43,939 nt of DNA from Spirosoma fluviale (GTDB taxonomy: Bacteria; Bacteroidota; Bacteroidia; Cytophagales; Spirosomataceae), in assembly GCA_945901025.1 (NCBI GenBank), contig CAMDJW010000017.1, positions 1 to 43,939 of the forward strand. The letters run 5' to 3'. Positions 43,939 to 43,939 of this stretch are shown here, one piece after another. The position numbers and the translations under genes were made by a program. Every line of letters begins with the position of its first letter. The first letter of the stretch is position 1. The notes below the pieces were generated by a model that saw only the letters and a program-made list of their open reading frames with translations, did not search any database and was not told the DNA's origin.

Positions 43939-43939
43939 G

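Overview
The window looks like a chromosomal segment of a Bacteroidota bacterium, most likely an aquatic or environmental Cytophagales-type organism (the order is inferred). The signs are two susC/susD pairs, a fused SecDF, promoters of the Bacteroidota type (TTTG, spacer, TAnnTTTG), mostly weak Shine-Dalgarno signals and a moderately AT-rich composition. There are no rRNA or tRNA genes, no insertion sequences and no CRISPR array.

Left part (1 to about 11.5 kb) is mostly housekeeping. It holds the tail of an (alpha/alpha)6 glucosidase-like gene overlapping a RidA-family gene, a nadC-nadA operon for NAD synthesis, a small exported or membrane protein of unknown function, secDF, an APC amino-acid permease, prfC (release factor 3) and a bile-acid:sodium-symporter-family transporter. 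Between the permease and prfC lies a compact two-gene accessory unit: a zeta-toxin-like P-loop kinase and an overlapping 48-codon gene. It looks like an undescribed toxin-antitoxin-style pair, and its promoter predicts a leaderless mRNA.

At 11.5-12.1 kb a chimeric relic joins the exported N-terminal part of an N-acylglucosamine/cellobiose 2-epimerase-like protein to the C-terminal DNA-binding half of an AraC regulator. It is probably a deletion scar at the edge of the carbohydrate region.

Right part (12.3-43.9 kb) is a large polysaccharide utilisation region. Its core is one minus-strand run reading from 27.9 kb down to 16.0 kb: susC, susD, an iduronate-sulfatase-like sulfatase, a GH88 unsaturated glucuronyl hydrolase, a GH88/GH105-like protein, a second sulfatase and an alginate-lyase-family lyase. 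Several of these genes are joined by 4-base ATGA overlaps. A perfect 16-bp LacI-type palindrome lies upstream of this susC. Facing the operon is a plus-strand gene for an unusual fusion of an alginate-lyase-family domain with a GH92-like domain, followed by a small secreted protein. Next come two heparinase II/III-fold lyases with their own promoter, a DUF4153 membrane protein, a DUF1080 protein, a second susC/susD pair, a GH20 beta-hexosaminidase and two more sulfatases. The right end just catches the tail of a probable cytochrome-c-domain protein.

Taken together (inference), the locus would bind and import pieces of a sulfated polysaccharide that contains uronic acid and probably N-acetylhexosamine, resembling a glycosaminoglycan. 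Lyases would cut it, sulfatases remove sulfate, GH88-type enzymes remove the unsaturated uronic acid left by the lyases, and GH20 remove hexosamine. No intact regulator (HTCS, ECF/anti-sigma, AraC or LacI) and no sulfatase-maturing enzyme is encoded in the window, so both must act from elsewhere.
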